Positions 62,712 to 64,000 of a stretch of 64,000 nucleotides of DNA are shown here, piece after piece. The position numbers and the translations under genes are program-made. Within the stretch, counting starts at the first letter, position 1; every line of letters starts with the position of its first letter. The notes beneath the pieces are model-generated. The model saw only the letters and a list, made by a program, of their open reading frames with translations. It had not been told where the DNA came from and ran no database searches. This stretch comes from Gloeothece verrucosa PCC 7822 (lineage in GTDB: Bacteria > Cyanobacteriota > Cyanobacteriia > Cyanobacteriales > Microcystaceae), in assembly GCF_000147335.1 (NCBI RefSeq), contig NC_014501.1, forward strand, positions 5,820,501 to 5,884,500, in the 5' to 3' direction.

Positions 62712-63803
62712 CTAATTATAACCTAAATGCTGATAGGCGGCTTCGGTGGCAATTCTCCCCCTCGAAGTACGGTTAAGATAACCAATTTGCAGTAAGTAGG
62801 GTTCATAGACCTCCTCAATGGTTTTTGCATCTTCTCCAGTTGCTGCGGCGACGGCTTCTAACCCCACCGGACCGCCTTTAAACTGCTCAATAATCGTACT
62901 TAACACTAATCGATCAGTCCAATCTAATCCTCTGCTATCCACATTTAACTGATCTAATGCCTCTGCGGCTAACTCTTGTGTAATCACTTCTAAGCCTTTT
63001 ACCTGCACATAATCTCGCACTCGTTTTAAGAGGCGGTTAGCAATACGAGGAGTTCCCCGCGAACGCCGGGCAATCACTAAAGCCGCCTCATCGGTAATCT
63101 GAACCTTAAGAATCGTTGCAGTTCTTAACACAATTAACAAAAGTTCATCAGCTTCATAAAACCGCAACCGTCCAATTAAACCAAAGCGGTCCCGTAGCGG
63201 TGAAGTTAAGGCCCCTATTTTAGTGGTAGCCCCGATCAACGTAAAAGGGGCTAAAGGAATACTGCGAATTTTAGCGGCTTGTCCTTTGCCGATGGTAATA
63301 TCTAAGCGGTGGTCTTCCATGGCCGGATAAAGTAATTCTTCGCTCATGCGGTTAAGACGATGAATTTCATCAATAAAGAGGATATCTCCCGGTTTAAGAT
63401 TAATCAAAAGTCCGGTAATATCTCTGGGACGTTCTAAAGCCGGAGCCGCCGTAATTTTACAATTGACTCCCATCTCCGACGCTAAAATAAGAGACATGGT
63501 AGTTTTCCCTAAACCGGGAGGTCCGTACAACAGGAGATGGTCTAAAGCCTCTTTTCTGACTTTAGCGGCTTCAATAGCAATCTTTAATACTTCTTTTAAA
63601 TCCTTTTGCCCGATATAATCATTCAGATTACGGGGACGGATAGAATCTTCTGCCCTCTCGGTTTCCTCATTAGGCGTGCGATCAACGAGTCGATGTTCGC
63701 TTTTTGGCAAGGGAGACGACACCTGCTCTTTTGGGTTTTCGCTTTTCTGGCGAGGAACCCGAGGCGGTAAATTATTGTCTGGAGAAGATCGCTTAATAGC
63801 CAT
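62712..63803 (-). CDS. ruvB: Holliday junction DNA helicase RuvB
   Basis: A 363-residue AAA+ motor. A ~45-residue polar extension ([21 protein letters not shown]) precedes the conserved core [15 protein letters not shown]. Walker [10 protein letters not shown] (94-102), Walker [28 protein letters not shown], sensor [18 protein letters not shown] and the C-terminal winged-helix ([47 protein letters not shown]) are intact. It drives branch migration with RuvA. Transcribed toward the RTX gene; divergent from hisF. Confidence 0.97.
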   Translation of the reverse strand: MAIKRSSPDNNLPPRVPRQKSENPKEQVSSPLPKSEHRLVDRTPNEETERAEDSIRPRNLNDYIGQKDLKEVLKIAIEAAKVRKEALDHLLLYGPPGLGKTTMSLILASEMGVNCKITAAPALERPRDITGLLINLKPGDILFIDEIHRLNRMSEELLYPAMEDHRLDITIGKGQAAKIRSIPLAPFTLIGATTKIGALTSPLRDRFGLIGRLRFYEADELLLIVLRTATILKVQITDEAALVIARRSRGTPRIANRLLKRVRDYVQVKGLEVITQELAAEALDQLNVDSRGLDWTDRLVLSTIIEQFKGGPVGLEAVAAATGEDAKTIEEVYEPYLLQIGYLNRTSRGRIATEAAYQHLGYN

Positions 63804-63927
63804 TTTGGATGAAAAATACGATTTGTATTTAATGTTTACTAGCTAAACCGGCTTGGTGGGCATGATAGGGACTTCTCCCCTCATTTCCGTTAAACTTTAA
63901 AAACCACAATTTCTTTCCTCGTAGTGA

Positions 63928-64000
63928 TATGTTAGCCAAACGCATTTTACCTTGTCTGGATGTTAAATCCGGTCGTGTCGTTAAAGGGGTAAATTTTGTT
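63928..64000 (+). CDS. hisF: Imidazole glycerol phosphate synthase subunit HisF, 5' end
   Basis: The first 24 codons are visible: [20 protein letters not shown] then VNFV, running off the right edge. The [11 protein letters not shown] start with catalytic Asp11 is characteristic of the HisF (beta/alpha)8 cyclase of histidine biosynthesis. Divergent from ruvB. Confidence 0.93.

Overview
The window is chromosomal DNA from a cyanobacterium. Evidence: light-independent protochlorophyllide reductase genes (chlL, chlN), the aerobic Mg-protoporphyrin monomethyl ester cyclase (acsF), a CrtR-type carotene hydroxylase, heptanucleotide repeat arrays typical of cyanobacteria, and many small families found mainly in that phylum (DUF5331, Uma2, low-complexity-tail membrane protein). 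The AT-rich composition and gene set fit a unicellular Cyanothece/Gloeothece-like genome; that placement is inference.

Layout. 1-4.7 kb: surface-glycan glycosyltransferases around two paralogous Uma2 nucleases. 4.7-7.4 kb: an orphan DGQHR (DndB-like) protein and a small alpha-helical protein. 7.6-9.9 kb: bifunctional (p)ppGpp synthetase/hydrolase. 10.4-13.8 kb: chlL, two tandem DUF5331 genes, chlN. 13.9-17.3 kb: accessory genes: a frameshifted gene with a toxin-like tail, a membrane-anchored protein and two PD-(D/E)XK nuclease-like proteins. 17.4-21.3 kb (minus): membrane protein, crtR, pyrD. 23-29.4 kb: translation/transcription operon rimP-nusA-ylxR-infB, with an intrinsic terminator just before rimP. 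29.4-30.5 kb: a decayed AAA ATPase next to a DUF3226-like/UPF0175-like chimera. 30.5-33.7 kb: RND efflux pump. 33.8-37.6 kb: gene-poor, with remnants (DUF5648 fragment, TGA-interrupted frames) and an SGNH hydrolase. 37.9-42.6 kb: typA, a response regulator, a strongly folded 6S-like RNA candidate, a 2[4Fe-4S]/7Fe-type ferredoxin behind a structured leader, and a LivF-type ATPase whose start codon lies in a heptamer array. 42.6-45.7 kb: a 1035-aa double-methyltransferase/glycosyltransferase. 45.8-50.8 kb: acsF, a metallo-beta-lactamase fold protein, ribF, a MoxR ATPase, a diheme cytochrome. 50.8-52.2 kb (minus): DCC thioredoxin-like protein, a truncated Uma2 and two unknowns. 52.4-55.4 kb: bifunctional proline catabolism enzyme. 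56.1-62.7 kb: two RTX/Ca-binding proteins flanking uvrC. 62.7-64 kb: ruvB and the start of hisF.

Working together: chlLN (dark chlorophyll synthesis), acsF (oxygen-dependent ring closure), crtR (xanthophylls) and the ferredoxin belong to pigment/redox metabolism. rimP-nusA-ylxR-infB, typA and spoT cover translation and its stress control. uvrC and ruvB are DNA repair. I found no tRNA, rRNA, CRISPR array or intact insertion sequence. No clearly new multi-gene system is evident. The best leads are the 6S-like RNA candidate, the terminator in front of rimP, the frameshifted toxin-like gene, the tandem DUF5331 insertion in the chlLN operon, and palindromic repeat invasion of uvrC.
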